A stretch of DNA of 64,000 bases, taken from positions 124,001 to 188,000 of the forward strand of contig JBARZE010000038.1 in NCBI GenBank assembly GCA_049649525.1, read 5' to 3'. Below, piece by piece: positions 1 through 8,850 of this stretch. The DNA comes from JAAURB01 sp049649525 (lineage in GTDB: Bacteria; Cyanobacteriota; Cyanobacteriia; Cyanobacteriales; Microcoleaceae). Both the position numbers and the translations under genes were made by a program. The notes below the pieces were generated by a model. It was not told the origin of the DNA, did no database searches, and saw only the letters and a list, made by a program, of their open reading frames with translations. How positions within the stretch are numbered: position 1 is the stretch's first letter; each line of letters starts with the position of its first letter.

Positions 1-1
1 A

Positions 2-151
2 GAAAATCAAATCGCGTTAGAAAAGTTGTTGATGGTACGGTTGGAGATGAATGATGCAGAAGGCGCAATTGAAGTATTGGAGAAATTGGTTAAATTGAAT
101 CCAGATAGAGAAGATTATCGAGGGTATTTGGAAGAGTTGAAACGGGATTAA
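2..151 (+). CDS. C-terminal end of a TPR-repeat protein (partial)
   Basis: The frame is open from the window edge to a TAA at 149-151 and encodes about 49 residues. It contains a helix-turn-helix pair typical of a tetratricopeptide repeat (AEGAIEVLEKLVKLNPDRED-like spacing with the NPDR turn). The rest of the gene is outside the window, so the protein's role cannot be told. It ends just before the convergent TPR glycosyltransferase gene, with 18 bases between the stops. Confidence 0.6.
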   Translation, partial: ENQIALEKLLMVRLEMNDAEGAIEVLEKLVKLNPDREDYRGYLEELKRD

Positions 152-169
152 GAAGAATAGAAAAAAATA

Positions 170-3160
170 TTAATTATAACTTTCTCTAACAATTTGTTCA
201 TAGAAAGATTCTAATGCTTTAACACAGGATGGATCGTCAAACAAATTATTATGGCGTTGACTCATTCGTTCAGAAATACTATTTTTCCAATTAGAATCAA
301 TACCCAGTTTAACCGCAATATCAATGTATTCTGCCTCAGTTTTAGCAATTGTATCCGTAACTCCTAACAGTTTTAAAAAACTATCGGCATGACGACCTCG
401 CATAAATTTCCCCGGATAAGTGACGATGGGTAAATTGCAGGCGATCGCTTCTAAAGAGGTATTTCCACCCGACCAAGTTATCGTATCTAGAAATACATCA
501 CACAGTAAGTTTAACATTAAATAGTCTTGTCGCGCTGGAATATTTAAATGAATGCAATAATCTTGATGATTGAGTCCTACTTTAGCAAAAGCAAATTCTA
601 AACGGGGTTTTAGTAATTCTCCTCGTAGAAACAAAAATTTAGCATTATTAACTTGACGTGCAATTGCAGGTAAAATATAGTCATATTGTGGTAAATATTT
701 AAATGGTGCTTGACAGCAAAAATACAAAATATTATCTTCTGATAGATTAAAATCTGAGCGTTTTTTTGTTATAGTTGGGATATCTTTAGGTTTCGGATAA
801 GCGACTCCAATATTCGGTAATTTTATTAATGTTTCTGAGTAGTGAGATTGTGCGTTTTCCGCTTCCATCAACTCACTAGATAAAAAGTAATCAATATTTT
901 TAAGTCCAGTTGTTACAGGATGTCCCCAGGCGGTACATTGTATAGGTGCAAGTCGTAACGCTGCCATCTGTAATGTAGGGGGGTCCATGCCAATTTCAGG
1001 ATAAACTAAAATATGCAATTTATCATCTATAATTTGCTGACAAACCGCTGCTAAATTATGGGGAATATGATGAAATACATCACTATATTGTTTAAACTGT
1101 TGAGTCACTACATCGGGATAATTTCCAGTATAGTAACAATAAACTTCAAACTTTTCATGATTACAGTATTTTAGCCAACCTGTTAACCACAGTGTACCAC
1201 TATAAGAATGCAAATAATGGGAAACATAACCCACTCTAATTTTATCTTGAATAGGTGGTATAGATAACGGTTTAGTCCATTCTGGATAATTAGCCGCCAT
1301 TATTTTATAAATCAGATCTCCGTATTTTTTTTGGCTTTCAACTACATTATGTGCTTGATAAGCGAGATAGAAATTCGTCCAGCGGGAAGTTCCTAAAAGC
1401 GCATTTTTTCTATTTTCGGGAGTATTTAAAACAGTTGTTTCAATTAAAACTTGTAATTCTGTTTCAAATCTTTGGCGATAGTAAGAAATTGACTCATAAT
1501 TAGGATATATCATTGGCACAATTAAGTGCTTCATCAATTGAAAGGTATAATCATCAGGCAGATTCTTTGATGCGATTTCTGCTTGATGAATTGCTGCTTC
1601 AGTTTGTCCTTGTTGTAACAACTCGGTAATTAAAGAAAAATGTAGTTGTCCTGATTTTGGATAAAGTTGTGTTCCGGTTTGTAATGTTTCAATAGCTGCT
1701 TGACGTTGACGTAATTGACGATAACATTCACTCAGTTTTGAGTAAAGTTCCACATCTACTGTATTAATTGCTAATAACTTTTGATATTGATCAATTGCTG
1801 CTTGATATTCTGCTTTCTGATAGAGTTTATTTCCTAAATTAATATAAATCTGAACAGGATTATTTTGAAGTTCTAATGCTAAATTAAGGTTATATTGAAT
1901 ATCTGGATAATCAGGATTTAATTTTAATGCAGTTTTGTAGAAAGTAATGGCTTCATCAATTTGATATTGTTCAAACAGTAAATTCCCTAAATTTAAATAA
2001 ATACCCCAATTATTCTGATTAATTAGAATCCCTTTTCTATATATAGTTTCAGCTTTAGTAACTGCACCGATGCGGTATAAAAGATTGCCTAAATTATTGT
2101 AAGCATCTATTAGTTGATTATCTTTTTCTATTGCTGTTTGATATGCTGCGATAGCCTGCTGATTTTGATTAAGCTTTTCAAATACAAATCCTATATAATA
2201 ATGAACTAAACCTTGAGATTCATCTATCTGAATAGATTTTAATAAAGCCTGAAGAGATTTAGAGTAGTCTTCTACTTCTATATAAAGAATGCCTAACTTC
2301 AACCAAGCATCCGAGTTATCGCTTTGCCAGACTAAAAAATCCTTATACTTTTTCTCAGCAATTTCAAATTGTTGCTGCTGATGCCAATATATTGCTTCTT
2401 TATACAAATTATTTAAAGCGAATTCCGACTGTTCAAACTGCTGTAAATTATTAATGGCTTGAATAATAGGCTGTTGACGATGTTCTTGAAATACGGCAGC
2501 GGGATAGTTTAAAGTTCTCTGAGTATCCCAACTTAATAATAAAATATTATCTCCAAAATCTAATGTAGAAAAATCTAGTAAAATTTGACATTCAGGCTGA
2601 ACCGCTATAAAATCCCAAACAGCCTGCTGTACCATTTTAAAATGATAATTTTTGATAAAAATTGTAGCTTTATTTGCTAGAAAAGGCTTAATTAATAATA
2701 ATCCCAGTAACACAGAACGATAGTCAGACTCTCCCTGATAAAAATAGACACCAATTTTATTTTCTAATTCAATTTCCCGTAATTCTAATAAAAATGCTTC
2801 TATTGGTTGTTGACAAAAAATCACCTGTTCTTCGAGTTCAAACTGCTGTAAGTCTGCCGCTAGCTTCTCCACATCCTCCGTCTCAAGTTCCCCGACGGCA
2901 TAAGCCATGCATTCTGGATGTCCTAGCAAAGCCGCAATTAAAGTCGAACTGCCAACCGTACCCATTTCACAATATATCTCATCGGCTGCCATACAATCGA
3001 CAGTAGCATTGAGTAACTCCATCACATTCGTTGAAGTATCCCCCTGTATTTGCGCCCTCACCTGCTGAAACTGATCTGAATCAGGTTTAAGCTCTTCATG
3101 TCCCCAGTTATAGTAGAGATTTGGCAGAAGCTGCACCAATGCTTGATAATCCATTTTCAC
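170..3160 (-). CDS. TPR/OGT-like (SPINDLY, GT41) glycosyltransferase with N-terminal Rossmann-like region
   Basis: 996 aa. Residues 1-240 look like a Rossmann-type region; the stretch EMGTVGSSTLIAALLG resembles the SAM-binding loop of Methyltransf_24 domains. Residues about 250-600 hold consecutive TPR units (for example AYNNLGNLLYRIGAV and IYLNLGNLLFEQY). Residues about 640-990 form the C-terminal O-GlcNAc transferase-like domain, with AWGHPVTTGLKNIDYF and GGNTSLEAIACNLPIVTYPG followed by MRGRHADSFL, the nucleotide-sugar-binding end of GT41. Known family role: transfer of a sugar, usually from a UDP- or GDP-sugar, to Ser/Thr of proteins. The target is unknown. It is divergent from a glycosyltransferase fusion gene 283 bp away. 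The N-terminal region could be a non-catalytic fold. Confidence 0.85.
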   Translation of the reverse strand: MKMDYQALVQLLPNLYYNWGHEELKPDSDQFQQVRAQIQGDTSTNVMELLNATVDCMAADEIYCEMGTVGSSTLIAALLGHPECMAYAVGELETEDVEKLAADLQQFELEEQVIFCQQPIEAFLLELREIELENKIGVYFYQGESDYRSVLLGLLLIKPFLANKATIFIKNYHFKMVQQAVWDFIAVQPECQILLDFSTLDFGDNILLLSWDTQRTLNYPAAVFQEHRQQPIIQAINNLQQFEQSEFALNNLYKEAIYWHQQQQFEIAEKKYKDFLVWQSDNSDAWLKLGILYIEVEDYSKSLQALLKSIQIDESQGLVHYYIGFVFEKLNQNQQAIAAYQTAIEKDNQLIDAYNNLGNLLYRIGAVTKAETIYRKGILINQNNWGIYLNLGNLLFEQYQIDEAITFYKTALKLNPDYPDIQYNLNLALELQNNPVQIYINLGNKLYQKAEYQAAIDQYQKLLAINTVDVELYSKLSECYRQLRQRQAAIETLQTGTQLYPKSGQLHFSLITELLQQGQTEAAIHQAEIASKNLPDDYTFQLMKHLIVPMIYPNYESISYYRQRFETELQVLIETTVLNTPENRKNALLGTSRWTNFYLAYQAHNVVESQKKYGDLIYKIMAANYPEWTKPLSIPPIQDKIRVGYVSHYLHSYSGTLWLTGWLKYCNHEKFEVYCYYTGNYPDVVTQQFKQYSDVFHHIPHNLAAVCQQIIDDKLHILVYPEIGMDPPTLQMAALRLAPIQCTAWGHPVTTGLKNIDYFLSSELMEAENAQSHYSETLIKLPNIGVAYPKPKDIPTITKKRSDFNLSEDNILYFCCQAPFKYLPQYDYILPAIARQVNNAKFLFLRGELLKPRLEFAFAKVGLNHQDYCIHLNIPARQDYLMLNLLCDVFLDTITWSGGNTSLEAIACNLPIVTYPGKFMRGRHADSFLKLLGVTDTIAKTEAEYIDIAVKLGIDSNWKNSISERMSQRHNNLFDDPSCVKALESFYEQIVRESYN

Positions 3161-3443
3161 GGTAAGATAGTTTAGATTGTCATAAAATTAGATCATACAA
3201 GATAGTTTTAGCAGATCTTATAGTTGAATCGATTATCTATCGAAATGGGTGATCATTTTGGCTACTGACTGGGGTAGGTTATGAAAAATCATTAGCAATT
3301 TTTGATATTATTATAGTCAGTAAAAAAGTATATTATGGTTTTCCGTGACAGTAAAATTAGTAAAAATGTAAGTTATTTTTATATTTTAATCCATTAATAT
3401 AAAGTCAATTAATTCAGTATTCTAGATAAGGAAATATAATACC

Positions 3444-5960
3444 ATGAAAACATCTTACAGTTTTAACTTAAAAAAAATAGAAAATCTTATTAATGACTTA
3501 CCAGAAGTTTACCAATCCATCTATATAAAAGATAGCTTAATCAGAGAAGGAGTACGTCAAAATGAATGGGAGAGATTAGAAGTTATCAAAAATCATATTA
3601 AACCGGGGCAAACTATTTTAGATATCGGTTCTAATGTAGGCTTTTTTACGATCCAGCTTGCTAAGCTTTTCCCTGAAAACGTATTCGTTAGTGTTGAAAA
3701 GCAACCGAGTTATGCTAAATTACAAGCTGAGCTATTAAAAATTGAGCAGTTAAACAATGTTATTCTAGTTAACTCAGATATCAGTATTGACTGGCTAATT
3801 AAGGCGAATCAAGCTTGTACTTATTTTGATGTGACTCTTTTACTCTCTGTTTTACATCACATGGAAGATGCAGAATCATTTTTATTAGAACTGAGTAAAA
3901 TATCAAAATCTTTAATCATTGAAATGCCACACCCTGAAGAATCAAAAGTTTGTGGTAAACAAGTTTTAAAAAATCAATTAACTCTCGAAAAAATTAGTCA
4001 AATTAAACCTATTTTTAATAAATTGAGCTACGAATCAGATACTCATTGCGATCCCGCTTTGAAAAGATCGTTTTATTATGCAGATTCGCCCAATTATACA
4101 AGAGAATCAGTATTCCCTTACATTAGTTATCCTTTAGATCCGAGAAAATATATTTTAAAACATAACGAAGAAAGTATTGTTCTTCATAAATCACACCTGA
4201 ATCAAGATATTCAGTTTATTCCAGGAGTACTGCTTTACGATATTGCTCAAATCGGTCAGATTCTATATCCAGTTAAAGAAAATGTAATAAATCAGATAAA
4301 AAAAGAATTTGAAAAAATAGATGAATTAGAAAACATAGCAGATGTTAGACCCTGGAATATACTTTTTACATCTCAGGGTTTACAAGTAATTGACTATCAA
4401 TATACTGATGATTTAGATAAACAGCTTAAGTATAATAAAGAAAAAGATTATAATATTATTTTAGATTACTTAAACGTAATTTTTAGAAATGATATCAAAC
4501 CCAGGATAGCAATTGACGGAATCTTCTTTCAATATTATAAAACAGGGATTGCAAGGGTTTGGAAATCCTTGCTAGAAACTTGGAAACACCAAGACTTCGC
4601 CAGAAATATTGTTCTATTAGATCGAGTAGGTACAGCACCCAAAATATCAGGAATTAGGACTCGTAGAATTCCAGCACATAACTATAATAATACTGAGCAA
4701 GATCGGATGATGTTGCAATATATTTGTGATGACGAAGAAGTAGATTTATTCATATCAACCTATTACACAACTCCTATTTCAACCCCTTCAGTCTTTATGG
4801 CTTATGATATGATTCCTGAAGTATTGGGTGCAGATTTTAATGAACCGATGTGGCGTGAAAAACATAATAGTATTCGTCACGCTTCAGCTTATGTTTCAAT
4901 TTCAGAGAATACGGCTTCAGACTTAGCTCAGTTTTTCTCAGGAATTTCTTTAGAAGAAATAACGGTTGCTCATTGCGGTGTTTCCAATCATTTCTCACCC
5001 GCTAATGTAGCAGAAATTAATCAATTTAAATTTAAGTATGGTATCACAAAACCTTACTTTCTTTTAGTCGGTGCAGGCAGTAATTATAAAAATGCAGGAT
5101 TATTTTTTAAAGCATTTTCTCAACTCCAGAGTAAGCAAGGATTTGATATCATTTCTACAGGCAGTGGTTATATGTTAGGGAATGAATACCGAGAATTTAC
5201 CTCGGGTTGTATTGTACATCCTATGCAACTCAGTGATGAGGAACTTAGAATTGCTTATTCTGGTGCGACAGCATTAGTTTATCCCTCATTGTACGAAGGC
5301 TTTGGGATGCCTGTCGTAGAAGCATTGGCTTGTGGTTGTCCGGTTATTACTTGTCCGAATGCTTCAATTCCCGAAGTGGGTGGAGAAGCAGTCATTTATG
5401 TTAATCATAATAATGTAAATGAATTAGCAGATGCATTGTGTGAGGTACAAAAACCAACTATTCGTAACTCTTTAATTGCAGCAGGTTTGGAACAAGCGAA
5501 GAAATTCTCTTGGGAAAAAATGGCAGATATTGTTAGTGAGGCTTTAATCAATGCAACCTTATTACGTTTAAATTTAAGAGAAATTAATTTTATTATATTT
5601 CCAGATTGGTCTCAACCCGAAGAATCTCTTGCCTCAGAGTTAATTCAAGTGATTAAAGCAGTCATGACTCATCCAGATAAAGAGAAAATTACTTTACTGA
5701 TCGATAATAGTAATATTTCAGATGAAGAGGCAGATATGGCTTTATCCAGTGTTGTGATGAATCTGATGATGGAAGAAGAATTAGAGTTTGAAGAAAGTGC
5801 AGAAATAGCTTTAATTGGTGAATTGAGTGAGATTCAATGGTTAGCTTTATTACCGCGCTTAAAGGGTAGAATTGTGTTAGAAAATGATAATTTAGAAGCA
5901 ATTAAAAAAGCAAAATCAGAGAATTTATCTCAAATTAAACTGGATAGCTTATTAAGTTAA
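3444..5960 (+). CDS. Methyltransferase / kinase-like / GT4 glycosyltransferase fusion
   Basis: 838 aa, apparently a three-module protein. Residues about 40-180 are a class I SAM methyltransferase: ILDIGSNVGFFTIQLAK is motif I. At residues about 298-320, DVRPWNILF followed by VIDYQY looks like the catalytic loop and metal-binding Asp of a small-molecule or LPS kinase fold. Residues about 350-735 are a GT-B glycosyltransferase of family 4: GIARVWKSLLETW at the N-lobe, then YPSLYEGFGMPVVEALACG and the acceptor-proximal SIPEVGG. The last 100 residues are acidic and unassigned. Likely acts on a surface glycan, modifying the growing end by methylation and phosphorylation before or after sugar addition; this is inference from module order. 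The Uma2 gene follows 5 bp downstream. Confidence 0.8.
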   Translation: MKTSYSFNLKKIENLINDLPEVYQSIYIKDSLIREGVRQNEWERLEVIKNHIKPGQTILDIGSNVGFFTIQLAKLFPENVFVSVEKQPSYAKLQAELLKIEQLNNVILVNSDISIDWLIKANQACTYFDVTLLLSVLHHMEDAESFLLELSKISKSLIIEMPHPEESKVCGKQVLKNQLTLEKISQIKPIFNKLSYESDTHCDPALKRSFYYADSPNYTRESVFPYISYPLDPRKYILKHNEESIVLHKSHLNQDIQFIPGVLLYDIAQIGQILYPVKENVINQIKKEFEKIDELENIADVRPWNILFTSQGLQVIDYQYTDDLDKQLKYNKEKDYNIILDYLNVIFRNDIKPRIAIDGIFFQYYKTGIARVWKSLLETWKHQDFARNIVLLDRVGTAPKISGIRTRRIPAHNYNNTEQDRMMLQYICDDEEVDLFISTYYTTPISTPSVFMAYDMIPEVLGADFNEPMWREKHNSIRHASAYVSISENTASDLAQFFSGISLEEITVAHCGVSNHFSPANVAEINQFKFKYGITKPYFLLVGAGSNYKNAGLFFKAFSQLQSKQGFDIISTGSGYMLGNEYREFTSGCIVHPMQLSDEELRIAYSGATALVYPSLYEGFGMPVVEALACGCPVITCPNASIPEVGGEAVIYVNHNNVNELADALCEVQKPTIRNSLIAAGLEQAKKFSWEKMADIVSEALINATLLRLNLREINFIIFPDWSQPEESLASELIQVIKAVMTHPDKEKITLLIDNSNISDEEADMALSSVVMNLMMEEELEFEESAEIALIGELSEIQWLALLPRLKGRIVLENDNLEAIKKAKSENLSQIKLDSLLS

Positions 5961-5965
5961 AACTT

Positions 5966-6610
5966 ATGACATTAACCTCAACTCAAAAACTAACCTTTCT
6001 TGAATTTTTAGAACAGTATCCAGATGGCTATGGACAGTATGAATTGGTAAATGGAAAACTCGTAAAAATAGAACCGACTCGCGCTCATAAAAATATAGCT
6101 CGGTTTTTAGTTCGTTGCTTTGACCGAGAGAGCGATACTGCTAACGCAACGCTTCACGAACGCCTAAATATAGACTATATTGTAGATAAGGATATTATAA
6201 TTAGAACAACAACTCAAGCAGGCGAAGAACGAGGTAGAAATCCTGATGTTGGAGTCGTAAAAGCTGCCGTTTGGAACAGCAATGTACGAACCTATGGCGC
6301 GTTAACAGAACCCATTCAACTAGCTGTGGAAGTGGTTTCGACTAATTGGGAAGATGATTATATTGATAAACGAGATGAATATCAACGTTTAGGAATTGCT
6401 GAATATTGGATTGTTGATTATTTAGCAATTGGTTCACGAACGTTTTTAGGGAATCCAAAACAACCAACTATTTTTATTCATCAGTTAGTTGAAGGAGAAT
6501 ATAAAGTTCAGTCTTTGACAGGTAGTGATAATATTATTTCTGCAACTTTTCCAGAGTTAGAATTAACCTGTGAGCAAGTATTTGCATCAAGTCAAATTCG
6601 GGAGTTATAG
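5966..6610 (+). CDS. Uma2 family (DUF820) PD-(D/E)XK-type protein
   Basis: 214 aa. Shows the Uma2 pattern: N-terminal EFLEQYPDGYGQYELVNGKLV, the metal-site Asp in RNPDVGVV, then AVEVVSTNWEDDYIDKRDEYQRLGIAEYWIVD carrying the Glu and Lys of the restriction-endonuclease fold. Uma2 genes are extremely numerous in cyanobacteria and their in vivo substrate is not known. The segment encoded by 6131-6163 (RESDTANATLHER) carries a sequence resembling short repeats dispersed in cyanobacterial genomes and appears to be inserted in frame. Starts 5 bp after the glycosyltransferase fusion gene, so probably co-transcribed with it. Confidence 0.8.
   Translation: MTLTSTQKLTFLEFLEQYPDGYGQYELVNGKLVKIEPTRAHKNIARFLVRCFDRESDTANATLHERLNIDYIVDKDIIIRTTTQAGEERGRNPDVGVVKAAVWNSNVRTYGALTEPIQLAVEVVSTNWEDDYIDKRDEYQRLGIAEYWIVDYLAIGSRTFLGNPKQPTIFIHQLVEGEYKVQSLTGSDNIISATFPELELTCEQVFASSQIREL
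6131..6163 (+). repeat. Short interspersed repeat inside the Uma2 coding sequence
   Basis: The 33 bp stretch starting agcgatactgctaacgcaac and ending cgaacgc resembles the short GC-richer interspersed repeats seen between and within cyanobacterial genes. It is GC-richer than the flanking codons and keeps the reading frame (11 codons). That it is a mobile repeat is inference from its appearance. Confidence 0.4.
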
Positions 6611-6684
6611 TTTTAGTGAAATTTAATCACAAAGTGGGCTAAAATATAGATATAAATTGTTATAAGTTTGATTTTAATGGATGA

Positions 6685-6903
6685 GTGATGCAAATTACAA
6701 TTGACATTCCTGATAATATCGTTAGTTCTCTGCAACTGCAATCAAAAAACTTCTCGCATCGAGTGTTAGAATTGCTAATTGCTGACTATTACCGCCAAGG
6801 TTATATTGCTGCTGCTGAAGTTCGCCGACTGCTGAATTTCCCGTCACGCTGGGAAACATACGAATTTCTTAAAAAAGAGAAAGCTTATCGTGGCGATGCG
6901 TAA
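6685..6903 (+). CDS. UPF0175-family antitoxin, probably 3'-truncated
   Basis: 72 aa from GTG 6685 (or 71 aa from ATG 6688, which is equally plausible). MQITIDIPDNIVSSLQ and the block GYIAAAEVRRLLNFPSRWET match the UPF0175 family, small DNA-binding proteins usually encoded just upstream of a PIN-domain toxin (DUF3368). Family members normally continue after the WETYEFLK..AY segment for 15-25 more residues; here the match stops at AY and the last residues, RGDA, are encoded in what looks like the left end of the adjacent tnpB element. No PIN toxin follows. Truncation by the element is an inference. Confidence 0.6.
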   Translation: MMQITIDIPDNIVSSLQLQSKNFSHRVLELLIADYYRQGYIAAAEVRRLLNFPSRWETYEFLKKEKAYRGDA

Positions 6904-6960
6904 AACCCCCGTATTTTAATCGGGGGATACAAGCGAGAAAGCCAAATTCATTTGGCAGTC
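6888..6960 (+). repeat. Left end of the tnpB element with two hairpins
   Basis: Two stem-loops precede the tnpB gene: CCCCCG (6906-6911) pairs with CGGGGG (6921-6926) over a 9 nt loop, and gccaaat/atttggc (6941-6956) forms a second. Subterminal hairpins are the recognition signals of IS200/IS605 elements, which have no terminal inverted repeats. The exact left boundary is unknown; it is set here where homology of the UPF0175 protein appears to stop. Confidence 0.45.
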
Positions 6961-7016
6961 AATATAAGATTATGCTACAATAGTCGGTATAAACTTAACA
7001 GTAGTCAGTCAGCGCA

Positions 7017-8183
7017 TTGATAGTTTACGAGTTTAAGGCTAAAGGTAAAGAGAGTCAGTATCAGGCAATTGACGAGGCGATACGCTCATATAAATTCATC
7101 CGAAATTCTTGTTTAAGATATTGGATGGATAACAAAAAAGTGGGTAAGTACGACCTTAATAAATATTGCAAGGTACTGGCTAAACAATATCCTTTTGCCA
7201 ACAAGCTCAACTCTCAAGCCAGACAGTCTGCGGCCGAATGTACTTGGAGTGCGATTAGTCGGTTTTACGACAACTGCAAACGCAAATCACCTGGAAAGAA
7301 GGGGTTTCCTAAGTTTAAGCGTACCGCTCGTTCTGTTGAATACAAGGCGACTGGCTGGAAGCTTTCAGAGAACAGAAAAGTCATCACATTTACTGATAAA
7401 AATAATATTGGTAAACTTAAATTAAAAGGAACCTACGATCTTTATTTCTATCAACTCAAAGACATTAAAAGAGTCAGGTTAGTTAGAAGAGCAGACGGAT
7501 ACTATGTGCAGTTTTGTATTTCAGTTGATGTCAGAATTGAAACTGAACCAACAGGAAAAGCCATAGGTTTAGATGTTGGAATTAAGTATTTCTTAGCTGA
7601 TAGCTCAGGGAATACTGTAGAAAATCCTCAGTTTTACCGGAAAGCTGAAAGACAATTAAACCGTGCCAATCGCAAGAAATCTAAAAAGTACATTCCAGGA
7701 GCCAAGCCGCAGTCAAAAAACTACCACAAAGCTAGAAATCGGTATGCCCGGAAACATTTAAGAGTAAGTCGGCAACGTAAAGAGTATTGCAAGCGTGTTG
7801 CATACTGCGTAATCCACTCTAACGACGTGGTCGCCTATGAAGATTTAAATGTCAAAGGCATGGTAAAGAATCGACATCTAGCTAAATCAATTTCAGATGT
7901 TGCCTGGTCAATTTTCCGCCATTGGTTAGAGTATTTTGGAGTCAAGTATGGGAAGCTGACAATATCCGTAGCGCCTCATAATACCTCTCAAAACTGTTCT
8001 ATTTGTGGTGAAAAAGTACAGAAATCTCTATCGACTAGAACACACGTATGCTCACATTGTGGATATACAGAAGATAGAGATATTAACGCAGCCAAAAACA
8101 TTTTGAAGAAGGCTCTCAGTACCGTAGGGCATACGGAATCTTTAAAGCTTGGGGAGTTTGAACCGCTTTTAGTATTGGAGTAA
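7017..8183 (+). CDS. tnpB: TnpB, RNA-guided DNA endonuclease of an IS200/IS605-like element
   Basis: 388 aa starting at TTG 7017 (MIVYEFKAKGKESQY is the family N terminus, and TAG at 7002-7004 excludes an earlier start). The RuvC active site is complete: Asp in GLDVGIKYFLAD, Glu in AYEDLNVKGM, Asp in EDRDINAAKNIL. The zinc finger is CSICG...CSHCG. TnpB uses an RNA from the element's right end to cut DNA and so promotes retention of the transposon. No TnpA transposase gene is present, so the element would depend on one in trans. The gene looks intact, in contrast to the second tnpB at 30057-31353. Confidence 0.9.
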   Translation: MIVYEFKAKGKESQYQAIDEAIRSYKFIRNSCLRYWMDNKKVGKYDLNKYCKVLAKQYPFANKLNSQARQSAAECTWSAISRFYDNCKRKSPGKKGFPKFKRTARSVEYKATGWKLSENRKVITFTDKNNIGKLKLKGTYDLYFYQLKDIKRVRLVRRADGYYVQFCISVDVRIETEPTGKAIGLDVGIKYFLADSSGNTVENPQFYRKAERQLNRANRKKSKKYIPGAKPQSKNYHKARNRYARKHLRVSRQRKEYCKRVAYCVIHSNDVVAYEDLNVKGMVKNRHLAKSISDVAWSIFRHWLEYFGVKYGKLTISVAPHNTSQNCSICGEKVQKSLSTRTHVCSHCGYTEDRDINAAKNILKKALSTVGHTESLKLGEFEPLLVLE

Positions 8184-8246
8184 TCTTGTACTGGAAAGTT
8201 CGATCTATGAACCAAGAATCCCCGTCTTTTTAAAGCGGGGAGTGTC
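8184..8246 (+). repeat. Right end of the tnpB element, probable guide-RNA 3' region
   Basis: CCCG (8221-8224) pairs with CGGG (8236-8239) around a tctttttaaag loop, and the segment ends in agtgtcaact. This matches the GC-clamped hairpin found at right ends of cyanobacterial IS200/IS605 elements. By analogy with characterised TnpB systems, the guide RNA scaffold would overlap the tnpB 3' end and run to this boundary. The RNA itself is not shown by the sequence. Confidence 0.45.
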
Positions 8247-8406
8247 AACTCAGCAGTCACCTCAACCTCGCTATAATGCCTGGGGAAAGCAAGTTACTCA
8301 GCAATCAATTCAAGATGCTATTGCAGGGATGCGACAACTTCGGCAAGAAATCTCTATTGACAAGCAGTCAATTCGAGAGATGATTAAAGAGGGAAGACGA
8401 TTTTGA
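8242..8406 (+). pseudogene. C-terminal remnant of a VapB-like antitoxin
   Basis: Immediately after the tnpB element the frame reads 54 residues from a GTG, ending IREMIKEGRRF. That ending, preceded by a helix like IQDAIAGMRQLRQEIS, is the toxin-binding tail of cyanobacterial VapB-type antitoxins normally encoded just upstream of a PIN nuclease. The N-terminal DNA-binding part is missing, and no PIN gene follows; xisH comes next. Most likely a fragment left after transposition and deletion. A short functional peptide cannot be excluded. Confidence 0.5.
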
Positions 8407-8433
8407 TTCAGTTTGTTTTAGACTAATTTACTT

Positions 8434-8850
8434 ATGCCAGCAAAGGATCTTTACCATGAAGTTGTCAAAGCTGCCTTGATCAAAGATGGCTGGCAAATTA
8501 CGGATGACCCTTTAGTTCTCCGGTTAGGATTACGTTCTGTATATGTCGATATGGGAGCTGAGAAACTTATTGCTGCACAGCGAGCCTCTGAAAAGATAGC
8601 AGTTGAAATTAAAAGTTTTCTCAATCCTTCCCCAATTAATGATCTTGAAAATGCATGGGGACAGTTTTTTCTATACGCTAGAGTTCTTCAACGTAAAGAA
8701 CCAGATCGTCGCTTATATTTAGCAGTGAATCGTACTACATTCGACACTTTATTTAATGAAGAAGCTGGACAACTCTTACTCGCAGAACCCGGTTTTCGCT
8801 TGATTGTTTTTAACCCAGAAACTGAGGAGATTATTCAATGGATATCTTAA
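8434..8850 (+). CDS. xisH: XisH-family protein (PD-(D/E)XK-like)
   Basis: 138 aa, the usual XisH length. MPAKDLYHEVVKAALIKDGW is the family start; Asp39 and the AVEIKSF motif (Glu58, Lys60) resemble a restriction-endonuclease-type active site. XisH was named as a factor controlling excision of the fdxN element in heterocyst-forming cyanobacteria, but xisH-xisI pairs are common in genomes with no such element, and their general role is unsettled. Overlaps xisI by 13 bp, which implies translational coupling. No xisF recombinase is in the window. Confidence 0.9.
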   Translation: MPAKDLYHEVVKAALIKDGWQITDDPLVLRLGLRSVYVDMGAEKLIAAQRASEKIAVEIKSFLNPSPINDLENAWGQFFLYARVLQRKEPDRRLYLAVNRTTFDTLFNEEAGQLLLAEPGFRLIVFNPETEEIIQWIS

